Assembly: GCF_014199435.1 (NCBI RefSeq)
Contig: NZ_JACIJP010000007.1
Span: 1 to 64,000 of the forward strand
Source: Sphingobium subterraneum
Lineage (GTDB): Bacteria > Pseudomonadota > Alphaproteobacteria > Sphingomonadales > Sphingomonadaceae
DNA length: 64,000 nucleotides
Direction: 5' to 3'
Shown: piece after piece, positions 33,068 to 43,100 of the stretch
Numbering within the stretch: position 1 is the stretch's first letter
How the letters are laid out: each line of letters begins with the position of its first letter
Made by a program: the position numbers and the translations under genes
Notes under the pieces: model-generated
Seen by the model: only the letters and a program-made list of their open reading frames with translations
Databases searched by the model: none
What the model was told of the DNA's origin: nothing

Positions 33068-33427
33068 ATGGCGAGTGGAACACGCAATATCCGGATGCTT
33101 TTGAGCCAGGATTGCTTCGATCTACTGGCCGATGCTATGTGCCAATTCTCCAAGAAATCCGCCAAATTCCAGAGCCTTCGCTCGACTGTGCAGCATGCCT
33201 GCGAACGAACGCGGTCGCTCGAATTTGACCGACATTACATCGACCGGTTCGTCTTCGAGCATCCAGTAGACGGCAGGGTCGCCGTCTGGCTCGAGGTGAA
33301 GCCCGACTGGATTGCCGACTATGATGAGATGCGCCAGAAAATCGCGCAAATCAGCGGGAAAACCGTGCACGACAAGGTAGTTATCCCGTTTGTCGTCCAC
33401 CTCGCGCAGGTGAACCACCTTCTTTGA
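33068..33427 (+). CDS. Unknown protein, 119 residues
   Basis: Starts MASGTRNIRMLLSQDCFDLL; the longer frame back to 32990 overlaps the dyad region and is rejected. Mixed helix and beta, with a central RHYIDRFVFEHPVDGRVAVWLEVKPDW. No family recognised. Divergent from the tra operon and may be transcribed from the shared control region. Confidence 0.5.
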   Translation: MASGTRNIRMLLSQDCFDLLADAMCQFSKKSAKFQSLRSTVQHACERTRSLEFDRHYIDRFVFEHPVDGRVAVWLEVKPDWIADYDEMRQKIAQISGKTVHDKVVIPFVVHLAQVNHLL

Positions 33428-33441
33428 TCCATTTTGGATTG

Positions 33442-33493
33442 TGTAGCCGCTACAAAGCTTTGGACTCTTGACACTCTATGGCATCCCATAGAG
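33442..33493. promoter_or_regulatory. Promoter and operators before the HTH gene
   Basis: TGTAGC-C-GCTACA dyad (33442-33454); TTGACA (33468-33473) as a -35 box, followed by CTCTATGG-CATC-CCATAGAG (33474-33493), a perfect dyad lying where the spacer and -10 would be. This suits a repressor, perhaps the HTH protein itself. Confidence 0.55.
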
Positions 33494-33518
33494 CAACCCT
33501 CTTGGGGAGGGACGAGCC

Positions 33519-34040
33519 ATGCCGCACAGCACCGTGACACCCGATACCGTATTCAGACCGAGTCCGGCCTCGGGCCAAGAATCGGCATTCTCTTTCGGCG
33601 AGCCGCCACAGCGCCTCAGCGAGCAGCAGCAATACAAACGGCTGATCGATGCGGAAGCCGCCCGGCAGGGGATCCCGCTCGCTCACTTGGCTGATCGCCT
33701 TCACATGCACCGGACCCGGTTGCACAAGGTGATCCGGCAAACCCGTGCGCTTAAAGACGAGCTGCGCGACAGGCTTTTTGCGGAGCTTGGCATCGATCAT
33801 GTTCGGGCCAAGTTCAGCGTGGCACTCTTGCATGACTATACGGCCTACGGCGAACAGGCTGTGTTTCTGGCCTGCGAGGGCCTAAAGAGCTTCTATTGCG
33901 AAGTCGCCACGTGCCGCCGCGGCGAAATCCAGGTCGATCTGCGCCCCGCGATTATTCATGAGGCGCTGCGCAAGGCATACGAGATGCTTCTCTCGCATCA
34001 GGCCCGCGTGCTCGAGCATAATCGGACGCTGCAGGCATGA
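33519..34040 (+). CDS. Helix-turn-helix protein near the transfer operon
   Basis: 173 residues. Central HTH (AARQGIPLAHLADRLHMHRTRLHKVIRQ), followed by a helical domain rich in aromatic residues. ATG 33519 has GGGAGGG 10 bases upstream. Probably regulates transfer genes; it overlaps the next small membrane-protein gene by 4 bases. Confidence 0.65.
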   Translation: MPHSTVTPDTVFRPSPASGQESAFSFGEPPQRLSEQQQYKRLIDAEAARQGIPLAHLADRLHMHRTRLHKVIRQTRALKDELRDRLFAELGIDHVRAKFSVALLHDYTAYGEQAVFLACEGLKSFYCEVATCRRGEIQVDLRPAIIHEALRKAYEMLLSHQARVLEHNRTLQA

Positions 34041-34312
34041 GACCCGAGGCAGCACAAGCCTGGACGCAGCTATACGCAGCAGTTGGTCTGCTGGCAGCGA
34101 TCTGCGCGGTGTGTGCGCTGATCAAGACCGTCTACGAGGTGCGGAGCCACGCGGTTGAGTTTCGTTGCGCCACAACCCTGCAGAAGTTGCTTTGCCTGCC
34201 CCGCATCTGGTTGCACTTCCAGCTCAGCTACTTCTGCGGGTTTCCGTGCATTCTTGGCATCGCCCTGCTTTATGCACACTACATCGGATTTACGGCGTTC
34301 AATCCGTCGTAG
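34037..34312 (+). CDS. Small membrane protein, 91 residues
   Basis: Two hydrophobic segments (AAVGLLAAICAVCALIKTVY and CGFPCILGIALLYAHYIGF) with several cysteines. Overlaps the HTH gene by 4 bases and the convergent transglycosylase by 34. Not recognised; may be an entry-exclusion type protein by position, but nothing proves it. Confidence 0.55.
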   Translation: MRPEAAQAWTQLYAAVGLLAAICAVCALIKTVYEVRSHAVEFRCATTLQKLLCLPRIWLHFQLSYFCGFPCILGIALLYAHYIGFTAFNPS

Positions 34313-35184
34313 CGGACCAATTCAACTCTCCGGTAGCCCGACGCATGCACGGCCACCATGGCCGCTTCACCGCGACTTGTTGCATCGCTGCCCCCGACAC
34401 CCAATTGCGCCAAGCGTGCCCAATTGGTGGTGATCGTGCGAACATAGTTCCGGGTCTCAGGGATCGCTGGTACGTAGCCAGCGCTCAGCGATCGGCGTTC
34501 GGGGCCTGCATTGTAGGCGGCAAGCGCCAGGTCTACCCGGCCGAAGCGATCGAATTGCTGACGCAGGTAACGCGCGCCTGCCCGCATGTTAGAGACTGGA
34601 TCGAACGGGTTTACGAGTCCAAGTAGTCGAGCGGTTCCCGGCATGATCTGCATGATGCCCATGGCACCAGCGGTGCTGATGGCCCAAGATTTGTAGCCGG
34701 ATTCCTGCGCGATCACGGCGTCGAGCAGGTTGGTGGGGAGGCCAAACTCGCAGGCTATGGCCGAAACCTGATCAAAATACAGGGTCCTGCGACTTTCGAC
34801 ATCGCGTGAGAGCCACCACGCTGCAGCGTAGCGGGCGCCGTCGCAATGGTCGGAGGCCCAGGAACGGAAGTCGCTTTCGAAGCCAAGTTGTATTCCCGAC
34901 TTGGTAATCGACGCTCTTGTTCGACTTTGTATCCAGTCCGGGATAGCGAAATTTCTCGTCGGCAGATCGCCGACATGATGACCAAACCCATTGAGTTCGA
35001 AGTGTGTCTGCATCGCCATTGCGATGCCTTCACCTGGAGGGCGAGCGCGCCAATCGGTATCCAGCTTTGCCTGCGTGCTGACGGAAGACCTTGAGAAGTC
35101 CAGTACATCGGCTTCCCGCGCAAAGGCACCGCAGCACCAAATTGCCGAGAGGCCGACACAGACCGTAAGTCTTAGTATCTTCAC
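34279..35184 (-). CDS. Lytic transglycosylase (SLT domain) of the transfer system
   Basis: 301 residues with signal peptide (MKILRLTVCVGLSAIWCCGAF). The SLT domain begins at DAVIAQESGYKSWAISTAG: catalytic Glu in QES, then GIMQIMPGTARLLG and the AAYNAGP motif. Cuts peptidoglycan to let the pilus channel pass, like VirB1 or TraG-associated enzymes. The N-terminal 120 residues have no known domain. Confidence 0.85.
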   Translation of the reverse strand: MKILRLTVCVGLSAIWCCGAFAREADVLDFSRSSVSTQAKLDTDWRARPPGEGIAMAMQTHFELNGFGHHVGDLPTRNFAIPDWIQSRTRASITKSGIQLGFESDFRSWASDHCDGARYAAAWWLSRDVESRRTLYFDQVSAIACEFGLPTNLLDAVIAQESGYKSWAISTAGAMGIMQIMPGTARLLGLVNPFDPVSNMRAGARYLRQQFDRFGRVDLALAAYNAGPERRSLSAGYVPAIPETRNYVRTITTNWARLAQLGVGGSDATSRGEAAMVAVHASGYRRVELVRYDGLNAVNPM

Positions 35185-35249
35185 CGCACGCCTCCATTTG
35201 GCGTGCTGTCTTGATGGAATCGCGCTCTTCCCATGAGGGCGGCATTACG

Positions 35250-35435
35250 ATGGTAAGTCAAGCCCCTAGTATCTCCGGTATCTCGACGAAAGGCCTATTA
35301 TTTGCCAGTTCGCTCACCGACGGCCTGCAGGCCCCAAAGATCGACCTTGATGTTATCCAACAGTTGCTTTGGGGTAACGACCACGGTGACGCGCGCAAGA
35401 AGTGGGATGTTGTCAGACACATCAATACGCCATGA
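35250..35435 (+). CDS. Small unknown protein, 61 residues
   Basis: MVSQAPSISGISTKGLLFAS... from ATG 35250, with GAGGGCGG about 10 bases upstream. The 3' end overlaps the convergent stress-protein gene by 14 bases. No recognised motif; weakly supported. Confidence 0.35.
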   Translation: MVSQAPSISGISTKGLLFASSLTDGLQAPKIDLDVIQQLLWGNDHGDARKKWDVVRHINTP

Positions 35436-36225
35436 GCCAGGCCGTTTCGGTATTCTTTAACAATCTCTTGGTCACGCCTCCCAGTAGTCTCTCAGCGAAT
35501 TCTCCACGGCTATAGATTCCGGCAACTATCAGGCTGGCGCCTTCCCGATGAACTTGGTCCACCAAATCCAGGTCAACTTCACCTTGAGTGCTCGGAATAT
35601 GCCGGAAATCGCTCGTCACTCCATGACGTTGAATGTGCTCGCCGACCGCTTCCAGGCTGGTGATGGAAACTTCATCCCCTACACCTAAGATCGTCACTTT
35701 ATTGGCGAGTTTAAGGATGGGCAGCGCTTCATGCAGAGCGCGGCGTGCTTGCGAGCAATCCTTCCATGCCACTAGCACATTGACAAAGCGCGCCTCCGCC
35801 ATGTTCGTGCCCAGACGCAGGACGGGGGTGCCCGATCGCAAGGCAAGGTCGGCAGCGTCCGGCGAAGCGCACGTCTTGCTTTCAGATGCGCTGGTGATGA
35901 GCAGGTCTGCGGTCAACAGATGATCTCGCAGTGCAACATTCGGCTCAGCAATGCCAGAGCACCACTCGGCTTCAACCGCGTTGTCGCCAAAGACAGCGTC
36001 GAAAATGCTGCGCGCGGTATCCAACGCATCACTCATCTCCCGCTCCTGCAACTGAGCGGTTAGTGCGTTTCCAACCAGTGGACGCATGTCAGAATACTGC
36101 GGCCAAGCATAAGCAACCACTGATAGCCTCGCCCCGAATTCGAGAGCCATCTTTCTCGCAAATTCGAGCGTCTGCTGGATGTCCTTCTTGGGGCAAGCAT
36201 CGACGACGATGTCACAATAGGTCAT
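35422..36225 (-). CDS. Universal stress protein, tandem UspA
   Basis: 267 residues from ATG 36225; the frame extends to 36300 without support. Two Usp units; the second has the ATP-loop pattern AGIYSRGEFAERLLGGVTKRLL (G-x2-R...GG-x3-LL). Begins MTYCDIVVDACPKKDIQQTL. Cytoplasmic stress protein, likely induced by metals or energy stress. Pairs in type with the gene at 48426. Confidence 0.85.
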   Translation of the reverse strand: MTYCDIVVDACPKKDIQQTLEFARKMALEFGARLSVVAYAWPQYSDMRPLVGNALTAQLQEREMSDALDTARSIFDAVFGDNAVEAEWCSGIAEPNVALRDHLLTADLLITSASESKTCASPDAADLALRSGTPVLRLGTNMAEARFVNVLVAWKDCSQARRALHEALPILKLANKVTILGVGDEVSITSLEAVGEHIQRHGVTSDFRHIPSTQGEVDLDLVDQVHREGASLIVAGIYSRGEFAERLLGGVTKRLLKNTETAWLMAY

Positions 36226-36334
36226 GATTCTTATGTCCACTTCCACCCGATAACCAAAATCCTGGCGGCCTCGACGTTCATTGCTGGAATCCCATTCCAA
36301 TTGGTTATTCCGGCAATGGCGTCGAAGCGCGGAA

Positions 36335-36547
36335 TCAAGGAGGTCCGAGCCTGCAGTCTAACTGCAACCCCCATCGCCGCCTTGTCTCGATTCGCAGCTC
36401 GATTTCTTCGAGTTCGCCGCAACCAAGCCATAGACCTTGGCATTGCGTACAAAGGTCGATCTCAATGCCGAGCCACACCGACGTAGTGAGCGCGATGCGG
36501 CAGACGGGACAGTGTTTAATCTGGGACGAATATAACGGTGAGCCCAT
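36335..36547 (-). CDS. Small TFIIB-type zinc-ribbon protein (first copy)
   Basis: 70 residues with CPVCRIAL (CxxC), then EIDLCTQCQGLWLGCGELEEI (CxxC-x-G-x-W-L), the zf-TFIIB ribbon. Very similar in pattern to the protein at 39851-40150, but shorter. No strong ribosome site. Proteins of this type accompany metal-efflux genes; function unknown. Confidence 0.65.
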   Translation of the reverse strand: MGSPLYSSQIKHCPVCRIALTTSVWLGIEIDLCTQCQGLWLGCGELEEIELRIETRRRWGLQLDCRLGPP

Positions 36548-36695
36548 TCTCGTTCCACTTCTTCTGGTCCGCCCGCTTCAGTCGATCAACCCGCAGGCCG
36601 TTACAGAACATTCGAGCCTCAATGCCATCACAAAAATAGGGCATCCCAAGACTTGGCGTGCTCAGTCTTTTGGTATGTTGAGTAGTGTCATTCAT
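36516..36695 (-). CDS. Possible small protein upstream of the zinc-ribbon gene
   Basis: 59 residues (MNDTTQHTKRLSTPSLGMPYF...). It overlaps the zinc-ribbon start by 32 bases and has no ribosome site. No family. Listed only because the frame is open and continuous on the operon strand. Confidence 0.2.
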   Translation of the reverse strand: MNDTTQHTKRLSTPSLGMPYFCDGIEARMFCNGLRVDRLKRADQKKWNENGLTVIFVPD

Positions 36696-36979
36696 TAGGT
36701 ATTGCGTGGTTTCATCCCTGCCTTGTTCGGTGAACGATTTGGTCCCTTGGACGCACGGATAGGTGATGAGCGGCGGCCTTGTCGTCGGAATGTTCACACC
36801 CCCCTCAGAATCCCTTTCGGTTTGATTGTCCGCCTACAAGCAGGTGATTGAAACTCAAAAATTCTGGCCGGAGGCGCGGCAGGGGCAGCGCAGCACCTCC
36901 GGCGGGGCCGCTCTTTCCGACATGTCCGGGGTCTCGCTTGGTGGAGACAATTTCCTTCCAACACGGGGGGCGGCCAATC

Positions 36980-37906
36980 TCAAGCATGGAGCGCAGCTTC
37001 ATCATCACAGGGAACGGCTTCGGCCTGGATCGTCGAATGATGGATGCCAAACCTGCCCTCAAGCATCGCTGCGACTGCGGCGCGCGTTGCGAACGGCTCC
37101 GCGCCCGCAGCCAGGACCACATGTGCGGTCAGACTGGCATCGTCGCCAGCGACGGACCAGACATGAAGGTCGTGCGTGCTATCGACGCCGGCCACGTCAT
37201 TGACCGCCTTTCGAATCTCTTCGAGGTCCATCCCGCTCGGCACACCTTGCAACAGGATGTGCGTCGTGTCCTTTAGCAGCATCCAGGTCCGAGGAAGCAC
37301 CCACAGTCCTATGGCTATGGCGACGATGGCATCGATCCAGGTGAGCCTTGTGAAGTAGATAGCAACAGCCGCCCCAATAACGCCGAGCGAGCCCAACATG
37401 TCGGCCCAGACTTCGAGATAGGCGCCCTTTACATTGAGACTGCTATCTTTGCCGGCCACGAGCACGCGCATGGCCACGAAATTGGCAAGGAGTCCGAATG
37501 TTGCGACAACGAGCATACCGAGCGAGGCCACTGGCTCGGGGTCGATAAGCCGATTGATGCCTTCCCAAAGAATATAGCCCGCGACAGCAAAGAGCAGCAA
37601 CGCGTTGAACGATGCGGCGAGAATTTCGAACCGGCGGTAGCCATAGGTGCGTTGCTTGTCGGCCGGCCTCTGCCCTACCTTGATTGCAACGAGCGCAATT
37701 GCAAGCGCGGCCGCATCGGTGAACATGTGCGCCGCATCGGAAAGCAGCGCGAGACTGTTGAAGACAAACGAGCCGACAAGCTCGGCAACGAGAAACGTGC
37801 TGGTGATCGCCAAGGCAATGGTCAGGTTTCTGCCATTCGCTCCCGCGCCGTGATTATGTCCTGGCGTTCCGTGTCCGGCGTCTGCGTGGCTGTGGCCTGA
37901 GCCCAT
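36980..37906 (-). CDS. czcD: CDF family divalent cation exporter (CzcD/DmeF type)
   Basis: 308 residues from ATG 37906. N-terminal histidine-rich peptide (HSHADAGHGTPGHNHGAG), six membrane segments, metal site residues in LLSDAAHMFTDAAAL and WADMLGSL, and a C-terminal cytoplasmic domain with VDSTHDLHVWSV. Exports Zn, Cd, Co or Ni by proton exchange. Starts two bases after the P-type ATPase stop, so the two are translated together. Confidence 0.9.
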   Translation of the reverse strand: MGSGHSHADAGHGTPGHNHGAGANGRNLTIALAITSTFLVAELVGSFVFNSLALLSDAAHMFTDAAALAIALVAIKVGQRPADKQRTYGYRRFEILAASFNALLLFAVAGYILWEGINRLIDPEPVASLGMLVVATFGLLANFVAMRVLVAGKDSSLNVKGAYLEVWADMLGSLGVIGAAVAIYFTRLTWIDAIVAIAIGLWVLPRTWMLLKDTTHILLQGVPSGMDLEEIRKAVNDVAGVDSTHDLHVWSVAGDDASLTAHVVLAAGAEPFATRAAVAAMLEGRFGIHHSTIQAEAVPCDDEAALHA

Positions 37907-37908
37907 GA

Positions 37909-39819
37909 TCAAGCCCTTGTGTTGGCGGCATGACCTTCTGTCACCACCGTAGGCCGGAATGTCCAGAACAGCAGCAGCGCATTGAAGGTGACCAGAATTG
38001 TCGCCCCTGTATCGGCGATGATGGCGGTCCACAGATTGGTGATGCCGAACACGGCAAGCACCAGGAACACGAGTTTAAGCCCGACCGCGATGACAATGTT
38101 GGTGAGGATCGTGCTGCGGGTCTTGCGGGCCAGCCGGATGGCATCTGGGACGCCCCACAAACGATCCTTGAGCAGGCCGACATCGGCAGTCTCTATCGCG
38201 ACATCGGTGCCGCCGCCCATGGCCAGGCCAAGCGTAGCGGTGGCAAGCGCGGGAGCATCGTTGACGCCGTCACCCACCATCAGGACCGGCGCTTCGGCCT
38301 TGAGGGCTTCGATCCGTTTGAGCTTGTCGGCTGGCATCAACTCGCCCTCGGCCTCCATCCCTAGCCCCTGCGCGACGGCCGTTGCCGTCCGCTGATTGTC
38401 GCCACTGAGCATTAGCGAGCGAATGCCAAGCGCATTAAGGGCGGCAATGGCGGGTTTGGCATCGTCGCGTGCTTCATCGCGAACCGCGATGTGACCCTGA
38501 TATTTGCCGTCCACCAGCAGCACCGCGACCGTTTTGCCCGCGCGTTCGAGCGTATCGATGCTCGCTGCAACATCGGTATCGAGCGATCCCGCTGCGCGCG
38601 GGCTGAACAGCGCCACCTGCTTGCCGCCAACCATGCCCACCGCACCCTGACCCTGCTTTATCGTGACGTCCGTCGATTTGGGGATGGCTACTTTCAGCCG
38701 CTCTGCTTCTGTAACGATCGCCTTGGCGACTGGATGCGTCAATCCGGTCTCGATAGCCGCGGCCAGTTTGAGCGTGTCCTGGCCTGCGACATCGGTGACC
38801 ACAGGATGTCCGCGCGTCAGCGTGCCGGTCTTGTCAAAGGCGGCGATGCCGATCTTGGCGAGCTGTTCCAGCGCTTCGCCGCTCTTGATCAAAATGCCGC
38901 TGCGTGCCGCAGTTGCGATGCCGGTGGCAATCGCGGCAGGCGTTGAAAGCACCAGCGCACAGGGGCAGGCAATCAGCAGCACCGTCAACGCGCGATAGGT
39001 CCAGGTTGCCCATTCGCCCCCAAAGGCCAGCGGTGGCACCAATGCGATCAGTGCCGCCAGGATGATCGCGGCAGGCGTGTACCAGCTGCTGAAATTGTCG
39101 ATGAAGCGGGCGGTAGGTCCGGTCGACGCCTGAGCCTGCGCCACGAGATCACCGATCCTCGCTACCACGCTGTTCGATGCGTCCTTGGTCACTTCGACTT
39201 TCAGCGTGCCATCGCCGTTGATCGATCCGGCAAAGACATCCGCACCAACCGTCTTTTCCACGGGACGTGATTCTCCCGTGATCGCCGCTTCGTCGAGCGC
39301 GGAGCTGCCATTGATGATGCGGCCGTCGGCGGCGATTCGGTCTCCCGCCGAGACCAGCATGATCGCACCGATGTTGAGCGTTGTGACATCCACAGTGCGC
39401 CGCTCACCATCGACCTCGATGACGGCTTGCGATGGCAACAGCTTGGCCAGCGCGCTCAATCCGGAACGTGCTCGGGCCGCGGCAAAACCCTCAAGCAGTT
39501 CGCCCAGCGAGAACAGCGCCACCACGACAACGGCTTCGGCCCCGGCGTCGATCGGAATTGCGCCCAGCACCGCCACTGTTACCAGTGTTTCGATGCTGAA
39601 CGGGCGGCCCTTCAGCGCCTTGGTGAATGCCGTTCGGGCGAAGGGCGCCACCGAAAGCACTGCGCCCACGCCGTAAGCCCACCGCGACCATTCGGGTTGC
39701 AACCACGAAACGCCATAGGCAATGCCGGCCACCAGGCAGGCGAACAGGAAAATGCGCAAGCCCGTTTCATCACCGCCGCCATGCGCGTGGCCGTCATCGT
39801 CACTGTGTTCAGACCCCAT
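37909..39819 (-). CDS. Heavy-metal P-type ATPase (ZntA/CadA type)
   Basis: 636 residues from ATG 39819 (GGAGAG upstream). TGES, CPC in LLIACPCALVLSTP, phosphorylation site FDKTGTLTRGHP, HP locus GLTHPVAKAI and GDGVNDAPAL are all intact. The usual N-terminal CxxC HMA domain is missing; in its place is a His/Asp-rich start (SEHSDDDGHAHGGG). Pumps Zn, Cd, Pb or Co out of the cytoplasm. Followed by the CDF gene. Confidence 0.9.
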   Translation of the reverse strand: MGSEHSDDDGHAHGGGDETGLRIFLFACLVAGIAYGVSWLQPEWSRWAYGVGAVLSVAPFARTAFTKALKGRPFSIETLVTVAVLGAIPIDAGAEAVVVVALFSLGELLEGFAAARARSGLSALAKLLPSQAVIEVDGERRTVDVTTLNIGAIMLVSAGDRIAADGRIINGSSALDEAAITGESRPVEKTVGADVFAGSINGDGTLKVEVTKDASNSVVARIGDLVAQAQASTGPTARFIDNFSSWYTPAAIILAALIALVPPLAFGGEWATWTYRALTVLLIACPCALVLSTPAAIATGIATAARSGILIKSGEALEQLAKIGIAAFDKTGTLTRGHPVVTDVAGQDTLKLAAAIETGLTHPVAKAIVTEAERLKVAIPKSTDVTIKQGQGAVGMVGGKQVALFSPRAAGSLDTDVAASIDTLERAGKTVAVLLVDGKYQGHIAVRDEARDDAKPAIAALNALGIRSLMLSGDNQRTATAVAQGLGMEAEGELMPADKLKRIEALKAEAPVLMVGDGVNDAPALATATLGLAMGGGTDVAIETADVGLLKDRLWGVPDAIRLARKTRSTILTNIVIAVGLKLVFLVLAVFGITNLWTAIIADTGATILVTFNALLLFWTFRPTVVTEGHAANTRA

Positions 39820-39850
39820 GCGCACTCTCCTTCGACCGGCCATCAGCCGA

Positions 39851-40150
39851 TCAGTCGAACAACTCGGCGAGAAAACTCTTGCGGCGCTTGCCACCATGAT
39901 GTCCCGACCGGCGATAATCGTCATAGCCGCGCTCGCCGTCTTCGGGACGAACACCGGCAGCAGGTGCCGATGCCGGCGGGGCAGCCCGTTCGGATCGCTC
40001 GATGATCTTGTCGAGTTCGCCCCGGTCGAGCCAGACCCCGCGGCATTGCGGGCAAAAGTCGATTTCGACTCCTTGTCGCTCCGACATTGAAAGCGGCACG
40101 CGGCATGCGGGGCAAAGCATGGCCTGTTGCGAAACTGTTGGCTGGTTCAT
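39851..40150 (-). CDS. Small TFIIB-type zinc-ribbon protein (second copy)
   Basis: 99 residues: CPACRVPL then EIDFCPQCRGVWLDRGELDKI, the zinc ribbon. The C-terminal tail GYDDYRRSGHHGGKRRKSF is flexible and His/Arg-rich. Lies 14 bases after czcA and before the ATPase, in one operon. Possible metal sensor or chaperone. Confidence 0.8.
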   Translation of the reverse strand: MNQPTVSQQAMLCPACRVPLSMSERQGVEIDFCPQCRGVWLDRGELDKIIERSERAAPPASAPAAGVRPEDGERGYDDYRRSGHHGGKRRKSFLAELFD

Positions 40151-40164
40151 GTTGCGTTTTCTCC

Positions 40165-43100
40165 TTATTTGTCGACGATGGGCTCACCGAGCACCGAGAC
40201 ATCGCTGTAATCCCCAGGAACGTGCTTCTTGTGGCGACCACGCAGCAGCAGATGACTGATCGCAGGAAGCACGAAGAGCGTCAGCAGGGTCGAGGTAATC
40301 AGCCCGCCGATCACCACGATCGCCAGCGGCTTCTGCACCTCGGCACCGGTGCCCGTCGCAATCGCCATGGGCACGAAGCCGATGGCCGGGACGATTCCGG
40401 TCATCAACACCGCGCGAACGCGCTCCATCGTGCCTTCCGCGATCGCTTCATCGACCGGCTTGCCCGCATCCAATCGCGTGTTGATGCTGGTCATCACGAC
40501 CAGGCCGTTGAGAACGGTGACGCCCGACAACACGATGAAACCGACCGCCGCCGACACCGAGAACGGCAAACCGGTCAGCAGCAGCGAGAATACACCGCCC
40601 GCCAGCGCCAGCGGAATTGCCGAATAGACCGCGATCGATTGGCGCACCCCGCCCAGAGCCAGGAACAGGATGCCAAAGATCGCGGCAAAGATGATCGGGA
40701 TCACGAGTGAAAGCGTCTGCGATGCGGCTTGCAGGTTCTTGAACTGCCCGCCCCATTCGATGAAGCTTCCGGTTGGCAATTTGACTTGGGCGTTCACCTT
40801 CTCTTGGGCTTCGGCAACGAACGAGCCGAGATCGTTGCCACGGACATTGGCCTGAACGACGACACGTCGTTTGCCGTTTTCGCGGCTGACCTGATTCAAC
40901 CCTTCGGAGAAGTTGAACCGGGCGACCTCGCGCAGCGGAACCGACACTCGATCCACGTCCTCGCCTGGCAGCATCACCGGCAACGCTCCGACGGCGTCGA
41001 GATCGTTGCGGGTGAGGTTGTCGAGCCGGACGACGATATCGTAGCGTCGGTCGCCCTCGAACACGATGCCCGCCTCGCGCCCGCCCATTGCGGCCGCCAC
41101 GGTATCGCTCACGTCCTGAAGGCTCAGCCCGTAGCGCGCGATGGCGTCGCGGTCGAACTGGACGTCGAGAACGGGAAACCCCGCGGTCTGTTCGACCTTG
41201 ACGTCTGCCGCGCCCTTGACGGTTTTCAGAACGCTCGCGATCTGCTGAGCCGACTTGCCCATCGCGTCGAGATCGTCTCCATAAACCTTGATGGCGATAT
41301 CCCCGCGAACCCCGGCGATCAGCTCGTTGAAACGAAGCTGGATCGGCTGGCTGATCTCGACCTGATTTCCAACCAGCGGCTCGAGCTGCTTTTCGACGCG
41401 CGCGATGACATCGTCCTTGGTCTCGACACCGGCCGGCCAATCGTCCTTCGGTTTGAGGATGATGAAGGTGTCCGATGCGTTGGGCGGCATCGGGTCGCTG
41501 GCGACCTCTGCGGTGCCGGTCTTCGAATAGACGAACGCCACTTCGGGCAGCTTGGCGACACTTACCTCGACTTGCCGCTGCATTTCCGTCGATTTTGCCA
41601 ACGATGTCGAAGGTATGCGCAAAGCCTGCATCGCAAGATTGCCCTCCCCTAGCACGGGAAGAAATTCGCTCCCGAGCATCAGGAAGACGAGCATCGCAGC
41701 ACCGAACGTACCGGCACCCGCGCCGACCCACGGCCAGGGGCGATCGATCACGCGCTTCAGAATAGGCTCGTAGCGGTCCTTGACCCAGGCGACCGCCTTG
41801 ACTTCCTTCTCCGCAACTTCGCCCCGGATCAGCAGTGCAACCATAGCTGGAACGAAGGTCAGCGACGCGACGAATGCCCCGGCCAACGCCAGCATGACCG
41901 TGATTGCCATTGGCGAGAAGGTCTTGCCCTCGACACCGGTGAAGGTCAGCAGTGGCACGAAGACGAGGAAGATGATTGCCTGGCCGTAAAGCGTCGGCTT
42001 GACCATCTCGCGCGATGCTTCGAACACCTCGTGCAGCCGTTCGTTGAGGTTGAGCACCCGGCCCAGCTGTTGCTGGCGGTGCGCCAGCCGTTGCAGACAG
42101 TTCTCGATGATGATGATCGAGCCATCGACGATCAGACCGAAGTCCAGCGCGCCAAGGCTCATCAGGTTGCCCGACGTGCCGGTGATGTTCATCCCCGTTC
42201 CCATCACGAGGAACGAGATCGGGATAACGAGCGTGGCGATGACCGCGGCGCGGAAATTGCCGAGCAGCCAGAACAGCACCGCAGCAACCAGCAGAGCGCC
42301 TTCGACGAGGTTCTTTTCGACTGTGCCGATCGTGGCATCGACCAGTTCGGACCGATCCAGTACTGTCTTGACGGTAACGCCCGGTGGTAGCGACTTGGCG
42401 ACTGTGTCAAGTCGATCGGCAACCGATTTCGCGACGATACGGCTGTTGCCGCCCGCCAGCATAAGAGCCGTACCGACGACAACTTCCTTGCCGTTCTGCG
42501 TTGCCGCGCCTGTCCGCAGGTCGCCGCCGATGCGGACTGTCGCGACATCGCGGACCATGACCGGAACGCCCCCACGGGAATCGATCGATGCACGCGCAAT
42601 CTCGTCGAGCGTGCGGATGCGGCCATCGGCGCGGACGAGGAACGCCTCGCCCCCGCGTTCGACAAAGTTCGCGCCGACCGAAATGTTGGACTTTTCGAGC
42701 GCGTCGGCAAGTTCGGTAAACGAGATGCCATAAGTCGACATCTTCGCGACGTCGGGTGTCACCACGAACTGCTTTTCATAGCCGCCGATGGAATCGATCC
42801 CCGCGACGCCCGAAACCGTCTTGAGTTGCGGACGGATCACCCAGTCCTGCACCGAACGAAGATAGCCTTCCTTGGCGACGGCATCGGTCAGCAACTCGCC
42901 CGCAGGCGTCAGATATGACCCATCAGGTTGCGGTCCGGGCTTGCCTGCGATCTTGGGATTGGCTTTGGTTCCTGATGGCGCGAAATCGACGACATACATC
43001 AGAACTTCGCCAAGCCCGGTCGAAACCGGCCCCATCGACGGCTCGACCCCGGCAGGCAGCGTCCCCTTGGCTTGATTAAGCCGTTCGGCGACCTGCTGGC

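Noticed and set aside
40448..41731. Long frames within and opposite the first czcA, including 40729-41652
   Set aside because: Arginine/proline-rich translations typical of GC-driven shadows; czcA explains the region.
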